Positions 1 through 5,694 of a DNA stretch of 35,416 bases are shown in pieces. The translations under genes were made by a program, and so were the position numbers. Within the stretch, counting starts at the first letter, position 1; each line of letters starts with the position of its first letter. The notes beneath the pieces were generated by a model that did not search any database, had not been told where the DNA came from, and was given only the letters and a program-made list of their open reading frames with translations. The DNA comes from a virus: positions 1 through 35,416 of the IMG/VR virus record IMGVR_UViG_3300043449_000169. One strand, written 5' to 3'.

Positions 1-1103
1 ACGGCAGTTACACGCGCATTGTTTGTTAGGTACAAGTTGTCTAGCATCTGACGTAAAATAGTAGACTTGGTTAGTTGCAAGTCCATTGTCCGGTCTGCTA
101 GTGACTGACCAAAGAATTTGTGCGGAATAGGAATTGGGCATACAGAGTGGAATGGTACGTAGTTGCACTCTTCGTTAGATAGGATTTCTTCGCCACCAAT
201 GATAACTCTGCGTAGTTCTAGCAAACCATTGTCGTTTGTATCAACCTTAATGTAGCACTCAAATATCTCTACCTCTTCCATAGACATATCAGATGATTGT
301 GCGTAGTCTGGTTGTTCATCACGACCAAAACGAGCTAGACGCTCCGGTGAATACTCTAATCGGTCACCGGCTGGGATAGTATCTACTACATTTTTATCGT
401 AGCCCATTGCAATCAAGTCACCACGAGCAATCATCCTACGGTGAGCTGTGAATGGTGAGTCTTCAATTGTCTTAGCACGTTTGCTAATTAGGAACTCTTC
501 TGGTGGTACATTCTCAATAGCAATACGGCTTTGGTCGTTTATCTTTTGGATTGTAATGTTGTGGGTGTTGTAAGGAATACCATCAGCACCAATTACAATG
601 TCAGTCACTTGCTTGATAATTTCCCACTCACCGGTCTGCATAATCATCGCAAGCTCGTCATCAGACAAGCCTTTGTACTTCTCTTTGATGGTATCTTTTT
701 TCTCTTCCCAATAGGCTTTAACTACACCGACCTTCTGTAGCAATGCATCCTTGAACCAGTTGTGCAAGATCAAGAAGCCATCGTTGTCTTTATAGAATAC
801 CCAGTTAGCCATGTCACTAGCCTGGTCAGCGAGTTCTTCTTCACCGTCTTTAGTAGGCTCAAAGCGCACAGCATCTTCGCATGACGTGAATACACGGATT
901 AGTTGAGGTAATGCACCATCTACGGCTTCAGCTACCTCACCGGTGACTACTTGGCTGCGACCTTCTACCTCTGTGCCGTACTTGTCACGGAAGTAGTAGT
1001 TCATGGCATCAGCACGAGCTTGAACCGTATCAGACTCTAAGTAGCCAATAGCGTTATTAATCTCGTCAGCACATAGTGCCTTTAATTCTTCTTGATTCAT
1101 CAT
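1..1103 (-). CDS. Portal protein, N-terminal part (runs off left edge)
   Basis: The portal forms the dodecameric ring at the capsid vertex through which DNA is packaged and ejected. About 367 codons are open from an ATGATG start down to base 1. The start forms an ATGA overlap with the terminase stop. The product begins MNQEELKALC and contains TGEVAEAVDGALPQLIRVF and a segment near the edge reading RQMLDNLYLTNNARVTA, which I recognise from P22-type podovirus portals. The remaining C-terminal part lies at 34739-35416. The two frames do not join directly: two bases of a codon are left at base 1, so the missing DNA should be 3n+1 bases long. P22-like portals are about 700-730 residues, so about 110-140 residues are missing. 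The family assignment is from sequence recall. Confidence 0.88.
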   Translation of the reverse strand, partial: MMNQEELKALCADEINNAIGYLESDTVQARADAMNYYFRDKYGTEVEGRSQVVTGEVAEAVDGALPQLIRVFTSCEDAVRFEPTKDGEEELADQASDMANWVFYKDNDGFLILHNWFKDALLQKVGVVKAYWEEKKDTIKEKYKGLSDDELAMIMQTGEWEIIKQVTDIVIGADGIPYNTHNITIQKINDQSRIAIENVPPEEFLISKRAKTIEDSPFTAHRRMIARGDLIAMGYDKNVVDTIPAGDRLEYSPERLARFGRDEQPDYAQSSDMSMEEVEIFECYIKVDTNDNGLLELRRVIIGGEEILSNEECNYVPFHSVCPIPIPHKFFGQSLADRTMDLQLTKSTILRQMLDNLYLTNNARVTA

Positions 1104-2368
1104 ACGACCCATGCCTTATTTTGTTGTAATGGTTTAGACCATGTTGTATCTACTTCTACTAACCCTATTGCTAAGTACCTAAACGAGTCTGCAAAGTGTG
1201 ATGACCAGTCGTGAACTGGCTTATCGTAAAACACATTCTGCTTCTCGTTAAACTCACGTCTATAGTTACGCAATGCTACTAGACCGTTCTTTGTCCGTTC
1301 CATGTCAAACCAGCATCGTGGCAGCATACGTCTAACTGCTTGAATGCCATCTGCTATAGATAGGCTTGGTGCTACTGTTACGTCTAGTCCTGCTTCCATC
1401 AACACCTCAAGTCTGCTGCGACCTGTGGTCATCTCTCTGACTCTTACATCGTGCGGAAGAATCTGCTGACCCTTGTCATAACCATTATCACGCAACCAAC
1501 TAACATAGTAATCAAGTCCGACTCCGTGGTTCTCAGTACAATCTATTAGCTGTATCTCTTTGCCGACTATTTGGGCTACCCATATACAAGTAGAATCACT
1601 TACACCTAAGTCCCAGCTACATACAAGTTTTGCTAGACCGTCTTTAGGAACTTTAGTTACTCTGTTCTCGTTGTCTGCATCCATTAGTAACTTACCGTAG
1701 TAAGCACCCTCTACTGGTGCATCAAAGCTGCACTCAAACTCTTGCTTGTACTTGTCATCGCCCATCTCGTTCTTAGCACTAGCCAACTCTTGTGGATCTA
1801 GTATGCCAGTATCACTAGCCTTAAACTCTAAGAACTTCCAACCCTCGGTGACCATTGCTCGTTCTTTAAACTCACGAAAGTGATTATTGCCCTTCGGAGT
1901 ACCAATAAACAAACAGAATCCTTTTCTGTCTGCTAGTGCCGGTCTTATAATCTCATTCCAAATCTTTGGGTCTTGGTCACCTATCTCATCTAGCACAACA
2001 CCATCAAAGTATTGTCCCCTTAAACTGTCACCATTCTCACTACCGTATAGGCTGATTCGTCTGCCCAGGAAGTCCACTCGTAGCTCTGCGATGTTTGCAG
2101 TACCACCAAGTGAGCGAGTATATTCTGTTAGGTAATCCCATGCGACCCTTTTAGCCTGTGAGTAAGTAGGTGCTATATAAGCGTACCTAGGATTCTTCTG
2201 TCCGTTCTGTAATGCAGAATGAATCAATTGCACTATAGCAGAAACAGTTTTCCCCATCCTACGATGCGCTACAGCTACTACAAAACGATTCTCTCTTACT
2301 GCCTTATGTATCTCTTTCTGTGGTAACCGAGGCTTGTAGCCTAAGTCAATCGGGTTAGTAGTTGTCAT
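1100..2368 (-). CDS. terL: Terminase large subunit
   Basis: This is the ATP-driven packaging motor and nuclease that cuts concatemers and pumps DNA through the portal. The 422-residue length is typical. The N-terminal ATPase shows Walker A HRRMGKT (35-41), Walker B VVLDE (D127, E128) and a coupling-type motif IGTPKG. The C-terminal RNase H-like nuclease shows SWDLG as the first acidic motif and HDWSSHFADSFRY near the end with the last Asp. Its start overlaps the small-subunit gene by 14 bases and its stop overlaps the portal start, so the three are probably translationally coupled. Confidence 0.95.
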   Translation of the reverse strand: MTTTNPIDLGYKPRLPQKEIHKAVRENRFVVAVAHRRMGKTVSAIVQLIHSALQNGQKNPRYAYIAPTYSQAKRVAWDYLTEYTRSLGGTANIAELRVDFLGRRISLYGSENGDSLRGQYFDGVVLDEIGDQDPKIWNEIIRPALADRKGFCLFIGTPKGNNHFREFKERAMVTEGWKFLEFKASDTGILDPQELASAKNEMGDDKYKQEFECSFDAPVEGAYYGKLLMDADNENRVTKVPKDGLAKLVCSWDLGVSDSTCIWVAQIVGKEIQLIDCTENHGVGLDYYVSWLRDNGYDKGQQILPHDVRVREMTTGRSRLEVLMEAGLDVTVAPSLSIADGIQAVRRMLPRCWFDMERTKNGLVALRNYRREFNEKQNVFYDKPVHDWSSHFADSFRYLAIGLVEVDTTWSKPLQQNKAWVV

Positions 2369-2672
2369 CTATACCCGTTACCACTTGTATCAACAATGGT
2401 GCATCAGCATCACCGCTTATTTTGTTCTCTTGGACTACCTTACCATCCATTCTGTCAAAGACTTCTTTGATAGCAGATACGTCACCATCCTCTGCTTTAG
2501 CCACTAGAGCCTCGCTAATAGTCCTTGCTCTTAACCCTTCATTCTGAATTAATATACGTTTCAGAGTTTCATTCATTAATCTATTGATTTTACTTGAATG
2601 ATTGTTACCTTGATTAGCCTCTGCTGCCTTCTCTCTGGCTGCTGCTAATTGTGCTGCTTTTTCTTCTGTCAT
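2355..2672 (-). CDS. terS: Terminase small subunit (probable)
   Basis: A small DNA-recognition partner of the large terminase, which lies immediately downstream with a 14-base overlap. The 105-residue product has a charged Ala/Glu/Lys-rich N-terminus. The second half contains AEDGDVSAIKEVFDRMDGKV, a pattern seen in phage small terminase or DUF5681-type proteins. The ATG follows AGGAGT at a suitable distance. The assignment rests on position plus this motif; no helix-turn-helix was demonstrated. Confidence 0.72.
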   Translation of the reverse strand: MTEEKAAQLAAAREKAAEANQGNNHSSKINRLMNETLKRILIQNEGLRARTISEALVAKAEDGDVSAIKEVFDRMDGKVVQENKISGDADAPLLIQVVTGIDDNY

Positions 2673-2719
2673 TTTGTTGTGACTCCTAGTAGGTTGGTCA
2701 CCCTGTTGTTAAAATTAGT

Positions 2720-2800
2720 TTACCAATGATGTATTGCGTTAATAACGAGTGTAATGTTAGCGATTACAGCTAACAGGATAATAAACCAATGGTCGTTCAT
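2720..2800 (-). CDS. 26-residue single-span membrane peptide
   Basis: A tiny gene whose ATG directly follows the TAA of the upstream gene (2801-3061), suggesting translational coupling. The peptide starts MNDHWFIILLAVIANI and ends NAIHHW. Almost its whole length is one hydrophobic helix. It fills most of the only gap between the neighbouring genes. No family was recognised. It could be a small inner-membrane protein or a chance reading frame; the tight junction favours a real gene. Confidence 0.45.
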   Translation of the reverse strand: MNDHWFIILLAVIANITLVINAIHHW

Positions 2801-3061
2801 TTACCATTTAACCTTATTAGCCCAATACGCAGCACTTAGTTTGCCCTTGGCAATGTTCTCAGCGTGTCGTGCCTTAAATGCTTCGTTACGCTTGCTGCCA
2901 TCTGGACTGCCTTTTACACCTTGTTGACCAAAGCGAATAGTCTTAATCTCGTCACCGTCTTTTGCTACTACTACGTGTGACTTGGTTGGATGACCTGGTG
3001 TAGCTTTTGGCTTATTGTAACCAGATACACCAACTCTATCTAATCGTGGATCTTTAGCCAT
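2801..3061 (-). CDS. Conserved small basic phage protein
   Basis: An 86-residue, Lys/Gly-rich protein of unknown function. The N-terminus reads MAKDPRLDRVGVSGYNKPK. The central part has HPTKSHVVVAKDG and IRFGQQGVKG. The C-terminus has KARHAENIAKGKLSAAYW followed by ANKVKW. I recognise this pattern as a recurrent small protein beside terminase genes in aquatic phages, but cannot give a function. The high positive charge fits nucleic-acid binding (inference). Confidence 0.75.
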   Translation of the reverse strand: MAKDPRLDRVGVSGYNKPKATPGHPTKSHVVVAKDGDEIKTIRFGQQGVKGSPDGSKRNEAFKARHAENIAKGKLSAAYWANKVKW

Positions 3062-3063
3062 GA

Positions 3064-3219
3064 TTACTTGCCTTTGCCCTTGTTAGCCTCGCTTAGTGCG
3101 ATTGCAATGGCTTGCTTACGTGACTTAACTATTTTGCCACCTTTGCCGGAGTGAAGCTCTTTGTCTTTATACTCGCCCATAACCTTACCAATCTTTTCTG
3201 CTGCTTTATCTAATCGCAT
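3064..3219 (-). CDS. DUF6496-like small basic protein
   Basis: A 51-residue lysine-rich protein that starts MRLDKAAEKIGKVMGEYKDK, continues ELHSGKGGKIVKS and ends with RKQAIAIALSEANKGKGK. The blocks KVMxEYK, LHSG and KQAIAIALSEA match the DUF6496 family as I remember it, which is common in phages and of unknown role. AAGGGA lies 8 bases before the ATG. It lies two bases upstream of the 2801-3061 gene and two bases downstream of the HNH gene. Confidence 0.72.
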   Translation of the reverse strand: MRLDKAAEKIGKVMGEYKDKELHSGKGGKIVKSRKQAIAIALSEANKGKGK

Positions 3220-3221
3220 AA

Positions 3222-3713
3222 TTAATCCCTTGACTTATTATAATGGAATTCACCAAATTCTTTTAATGTAGCTAATTCATATGCTTTACTGGCAAGTTCT
3301 TTTGTTTCAAATAATCCTAAACAATATGATTTATTATTTGCCTTGTATCTAGCTCGCCACATATTTAAATGTTTTGATACACCTTTAAAGCCACTACTAT
3401 TTTGTGATGTAATTTTTCTGTTTCTGGCATTTTCAACATCATTGGCTAGTCTTAAATTATTAATTCTATTATCTGATGTGTTGCCATTAATGTGGTCAAT
3501 TTTACTTTTTGGAAATTCACCATATTTATAAAGCCATGCTAATCTATGACCAGCATATATTTTATATTTTATTTGTATTCTAATATAACCTTCATGATGA
3601 ACTGTACCAGCAACTTCTCCAACCTTGCGTTGATTATTAGATTTTAATCTAAAAAACAATCCAGTCGTTTCATCATAATTTAATAATTCTTTTAATTCAC
3701 TTTGTGTAATCAT
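3222..3713 (-). CDS. HNH homing-type endonuclease with AP2 domain
   Basis: A free-standing mobile nuclease of 163 residues. The HNH core is in the middle: HRLAWLYKYG, then KIDHINGNTSDNRINNLRLA. A C-terminal AP2-type DNA-binding domain follows, starting SSGFKGVSKHLNMWRARYK and containing ETKELASKAYELAT. This architecture is typical of phage homing endonucleases, which cut intron-less or intein-less alleles and spread by repair. It is visibly more AT-rich than its neighbours. It sits between two small packaging-region genes with its own AAGGGG ribosome binding site, consistent with a later insertion. Confidence 0.92.
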   Translation of the reverse strand: MITQSELKELLNYDETTGLFFRLKSNNQRKVGEVAGTVHHEGYIRIQIKYKIYAGHRLAWLYKYGEFPKSKIDHINGNTSDNRINNLRLANDVENARNRKITSQNSSGFKGVSKHLNMWRARYKANNKSYCLGLFETKELASKAYELATLKEFGEFHYNKSRD

Positions 3714-3723
3714 ATTAACCCCT

Positions 3724-3807
3724 TTAGTTAATAGCCTTATTGAATGTATTGGCAGGATAGTAAGGTTCTATCTTTTCGGTCGCTAAACCTAGCCATACAA
3801 ATTTAAT
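3724..3807 (-). CDS. Possible 27-residue peptide, non-canonical start
   Basis: Between the HNH gene and the 3803-4183 gene there is an open frame that reads like protein (KFVWLGLATEKIEPYYP, then ANTFNKAIN). It has no ATG, GTG or TTG; the only candidate start is ATT, overlapping the upstream stop. It could be a coupled gene with a rare start, or a relic left by the HNH insertion. In another frame there is an 18-residue ATG frame with no visible merit. Treat as unproven. Confidence 0.25.
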   Translation of the reverse strand: MKFVWLGLATEKIEPYYPANTFNKAIN

Positions 3808-4183
3808 CTGTCATTGGATTTTCAAATTCTTTTTTCTCCCAAACACTACATAGTCTACTGTTATGGCAAATTAATTCAAGTTTTACGCAATATCCTCTCT
3901 GAGCTTGACCATCATACAGGTCGTACTTGTTTAGTGGAATGGATTCCATAGCCTCAAACATTTCGGGAGTATTGTCGTAGTATTCGCAGTTACCGCATCG
4001 TTGACGCTTGGCTTCTGCCGGTGTGATTCGGAACATCTTAGCCATCTTTGCCCAGTATTCTGTGTTAGGCAAACTTGGGTTCATAGCTCCAAGAGAATAG
4101 TTATCAATGGCATTCTTGGTGTTGTCAGCAATCTCTTTGGTTGTGCCAATAGTAGTTTTTGTGTCTAACAAACCTTTTGCCAT
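3803..4183 (-). CDS. Cysteine-containing conserved phage protein
   Basis: A 126-residue protein of unknown function and first gene of the minus-strand packaging operon. The middle has RCGNCEYYDN. The C-terminal third has RGYCVKLELICHNSRLC, then SVWEKK, giving five cysteines able to bind metal or an Fe-S cluster. I recall a similar CxxC...C...C layout in aquatic-phage proteins, without a known role. I chose the second ATG: AGGGA then lies 6 bases upstream, whereas it abuts the first ATG at 4189. It is preceded by a structured leader and a good promoter. Confidence 0.7.
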   Translation of the reverse strand: MAKGLLDTKTTIGTTKEIADNTKNAIDNYSLGAMNPSLPNTEYWAKMAKMFRITPAEAKRQRCGNCEYYDNTPEMFEAMESIPLNKYDLYDGQAQRGYCVKLELICHNSRLCSVWEKKEFENPMTD

Positions 4184-4328
4184 AGTCATTCCCTAAAAAA
4201 TAGGAGGTTCTCGCAACTAGACTACCTCGGAGTCTACCCTATCACGTCTGAGGGGCTGTGATTGCTTTCTAGCGATGTACTGTCGCTGGAATAAAAAAGT
4301 AATGCAAAATCGCACTACTATAAATCGT
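4184..4328 (-). ncRNA. Structured 5' leader of packaging operon (candidate cis-RNA)
   Basis: About 145 untranslated bases between a predicted transcription start and the first packaging gene. Three successive hairpins are visible, in minus-strand order: AGCGA/TCGCT (4283-4287 with 4271-4275), ATCAC/GTGAT (4258-4262 with 4241-4245) and TAGACT/AGTCTA (4231-4236 with 4218-4223). The second and third loops carry CCTC and GAGG, which could kiss. An outer helix ATAGG/CCTAT (4238-4242 with 4200-4204) encloses the third hairpin and is followed by a run of U just before the AGGGA ribosome binding site. This outer helix competes with the second hairpin. I could not match it to a known riboswitch class. 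Confidence 0.45.
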
Positions 4329-4334
4329 TACGTG

Positions 4335-4363
4335 ACTTTACCATATTAATCAATCGTGGTCAA
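4335..4363 (-). promoter_or_regulatory. Promoter for packaging operon (sigma70-like)
   Basis: Minus-strand TTGACC, a 17-base spacer and TAAAGT. The -35 matches the consensus at 5 of 6 positions and the -10 at 4 of 6, with ideal spacing. It points into the packaging block and would start transcription near 4328. It lies back to back with the pqqA promoter. Confidence 0.55.
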
Positions 4364-4389
4364 TGTATCACTTTTAATGGTTTTAACTA

Positions 4390-4418
4390 TTGTTAGTGTC
4401 TAACATTAAGCACATTAT
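4390..4418 (+). promoter_or_regulatory. Promoter of pqqA with overlapping inverted repeat
   Basis: Plus-strand TTGTTA, 17 bases, CATTAT; each hexamer matches consensus at 4 of 6. A perfect inverted repeat TGTTAG-tgt-CTAACA covers 4391-4405, overlapping the -35. This is where a repressor would block the promoter. The cognate regulator is unknown; the mini XRE protein at 8134-8310 is one candidate. Confidence 0.4.
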
Positions 4419-4424
4419 TACATA

Positions 4425-4440
4425 CAAGCAATATTGCTTG
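4425..4440. promoter_or_regulatory. Perfect 16-base palindrome in pqqA leader
   Basis: CAAGCAATATTGCTTG is its own reverse complement. It lies just downstream of the predicted pqqA transcription start and 10 bases before the AAGGA ribosome binding site. A gap-free palindrome of this length is a typical dimeric-regulator operator; as RNA it would fold only with an opened centre. Confidence 0.5.
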
Positions 4441-4462
4441 GTACAGATTAAGGACTAATATC

Positions 4463-4534
4463 ATGTGGACTACACCAGCAGCTACACAAATGCGTTTTGG
4501 CTTTGAAGTTACTATGTACGTAATGAACAAATAA
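4463..4534 (+). CDS. pqqA: PqqA, precursor peptide of pyrroloquinoline quinone
   Basis: Encodes the 23-residue ribosomal peptide from which PQQ is made. In known PqqA, the radical SAM enzyme PqqE with PqqD links a Glu and a Tyr; proteases and PqqB/PqqC then finish the cofactor. Here the peptide starts MWTTPAATQMRFG and continues with FEVTMY, placing Glu15 and Tyr19 at the same positions as in the 23-residue Klebsiella PqqA as I recall it. Trp2, Pro5, Ala6, Arg11, Gly13, Val16, Thr17 and Asn22 also match. AAGGA lies 8 bases before the ATG. No other pqq gene is present, so host PqqB-F would be needed. It is the only plus-strand gene in this half of the genome and looks like an auxiliary metabolic gene. 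Confidence 0.88.
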   Translation: MWTTPAATQMRFGFEVTMYVMNK

Positions 4535-4551
4535 TATATACATTGTATATA
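4535..4551. repeat. 17-base inverted repeat directly after pqqA
   Basis: TATATACA-T-TGTATATA starts at the first base after the pqqA stop. The arms are 8 bases with a one-base centre. It is too AT-rich and lacks a U-tract, so it is a poor intrinsic terminator and more likely a protein-binding site. A related but imperfect TATAT/TTGTATA pattern occurs in the XRE-gene promoter (8340-8369). Confidence 0.4.
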
Positions 4552-4556
4552 CCTAG

Positions 4557-4805
4557 TTATGGAGTTACATTTTTCATGATGTCTTCATGACTGGGTTCTT
4601 GAGAGTATTCAAACTCTATCAGCATCTCAATAAAATGCATCGCCTTCTTTAAGTCCTCCAGACCGTTCTTATTCCTATGCCTACAAAGGTACTTAATAGC
4701 AGTAGCCTCTAGGTACGGAATGTTATTGTAATAGCAAAACTTTGCTGGCTGTATTGCAAAGCCTTTGTAGTGGTTGCCACCGTGTTGGATGTCTAGTACG
4801 CTCAT
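4557..4805 (-). CDS. DUF3310 family protein
   Basis: An 82-residue small phage protein. The signature is visible throughout: IQHGGNHYKGFAIQPAKFCY, then YLEATAIKYLCRHRNKNG and LEDLKKAMHFIEMLIEFE. DUF3310 proteins are widespread in phages and sometimes annotated as nucleotide-kinase related, but the function is not settled. Its start overlaps the upstream stop by one base (TAATG), so it belongs to the minus-strand operon above it. Its end converges on pqqA. Confidence 0.85.
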   Translation of the reverse strand: MSVLDIQHGGNHYKGFAIQPAKFCYYNNIPYLEATAIKYLCRHRNKNGLEDLKKAMHFIEMLIEFEYSQEPSHEDIMKNVTP

Positions 4806-5407
4806 TACCAGTCACTCGCTGACATTGTTGATCCGCTTACGTGGTTTTTAGGTGACTTCATATTAGCCCTGTCTATTGATCGTTGAGTCATGTAAAGATT
4901 GCTTAGTTTCCTGTCATCAAAGTTAATTACCCTTGCACCAGGCAATGTTGGTGTATTTTCGCTAACCTTAGTTTTGTATTTTCTAGGTGACACATACTCT
5001 AATGCATCCTCGTAGCTCATTAGCTTAATCGTTACAAAGCTGTAATACTTACGTGTTCCGGTATCGCTAACAACAATGCTCTTCATAAAGCCCCTAGCCA
5101 TTAAGCTCTTAATTGTGTTAGACGCAGTATTCTTATCGGCATCTAATTGTTGCTTCATGTCTGTTAAGGTCTTAGGCAATACGCAAAATTCTAGGTAGAC
5201 GTTATATCTAGCAACCATCTCTTTTGCCAACCTGTCTAGCTTTGCTTCTTGTTGTGCGTATGACTCTGCGATTCTTTTTTCTCTAAATGCTTGCTCGGCT
5301 GCCTTGGCTTCTTCTTGTGTCTGATAATTACCAATGTGGATAATCTGGCATTCTGAATCCCTAGCTGTTACTACCCATGCATCTACCTTCTTACGAAAGA
5401 CAATCAT
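4805..5407 (-). CDS. Putative winged-helix DNA-binding protein
   Basis: 200 residues. The N-terminal 45 residues (WVVTARDSECQIIHIGNY, then TQEEAKAAEQAFREKR) look like a small AP2/integrase-arm-like beta-beta-beta-alpha unit. The middle, LPKTLTDMKQQLDADKNTAS followed by NTIKSLMARGFMKSI, has the pattern of a winged helix in which a recognition helix is followed by a wing. The C-terminal tail is basic and probably disordered. It could regulate phage transcription. It starts in an ATGA overlap with the gene above and ends in a TAATG overlap with the DUF3310 gene. Confidence 0.55.
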   Translation of the reverse strand: MIVFRKKVDAWVVTARDSECQIIHIGNYQTQEEAKAAEQAFREKRIAESYAQQEAKLDRLAKEMVARYNVYLEFCVLPKTLTDMKQQLDADKNTASNTIKSLMARGFMKSIVVSDTGTRKYYSFVTIKLMSYEDALEYVSPRKYKTKVSENTPTLPGARVINFDDRKLSNLYMTQRSIDRANMKSPKNHVSGSTMSASDW

Positions 5408-5694
5408 ATTAAACCTTTCTCAATTAATCTTAGTTGCGTTTCAATAACACCCTCTAGGTGCGATAACTTCAATTCATCTCTTGTGTGGTTAGTTCTTACT
5501 CTGCCATCTATAGCATCGTGGCATCCAGAGCAACAATACGCACCATGTAGGTCGTTTACTTTCTGACCAGTACCGTGTCCATACCTAATGCCATTTAAAT
5601 GCGCCAAAACGGTTGTTTCTGGATTGCCATTGCAGTAGCCAATAATTCTGACTGTGCAGTTCTCGCCTTTAGCTGACTGTGTGATTTTAGACAT
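5404..5694 (-). CDS. DUF1364 family putative nuclease
   Basis: 96 residues from the second ATG, chosen because AGGA precedes it at a normal distance; the earlier in-frame ATG at 5712 lies deep in the methylase gene. The sequence shows SAKGENCTVRIIGYCNGNPE, TTVLAHLNG, then HGAYCCSGCHDAIDGR. This Cys/His layout is that of DUF1364 proteins, which resemble HNH-type nucleases and occur in the nin-type recombination regions of lambdoid phages. NinB is encoded two genes upstream, in keeping with that setting. Confidence 0.8.
   Translation of the reverse strand: MSKITQSAKGENCTVRIIGYCNGNPETTVLAHLNGIRYGHGTGQKVNDLHGAYCCSGCHDAIDGRVRTNHTRDELKLSHLEGVIETQLRLIEKGLI

Noticed and set aside
531-740. Plus-strand 69-codon frame opposite the portal gene
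   Set aside because: Antisense shadow of a conserved portal sequence with no start signal.
2740-2780. GTTAGC/GCTAAC hairpin as a terminator between 2801-3061 and terS
   Set aside because: It lies within the 26-residue membrane-peptide frame and has no U-tract; genes on both sides appear co-transcribed.
4200-4300. tRNA or glutamine riboswitch in the packaging leader
   Set aside because: No acceptor stem or anticodon arm fits a tRNA, and the conserved glnA-type blocks are absent; kept only as an unclassified structured leader.
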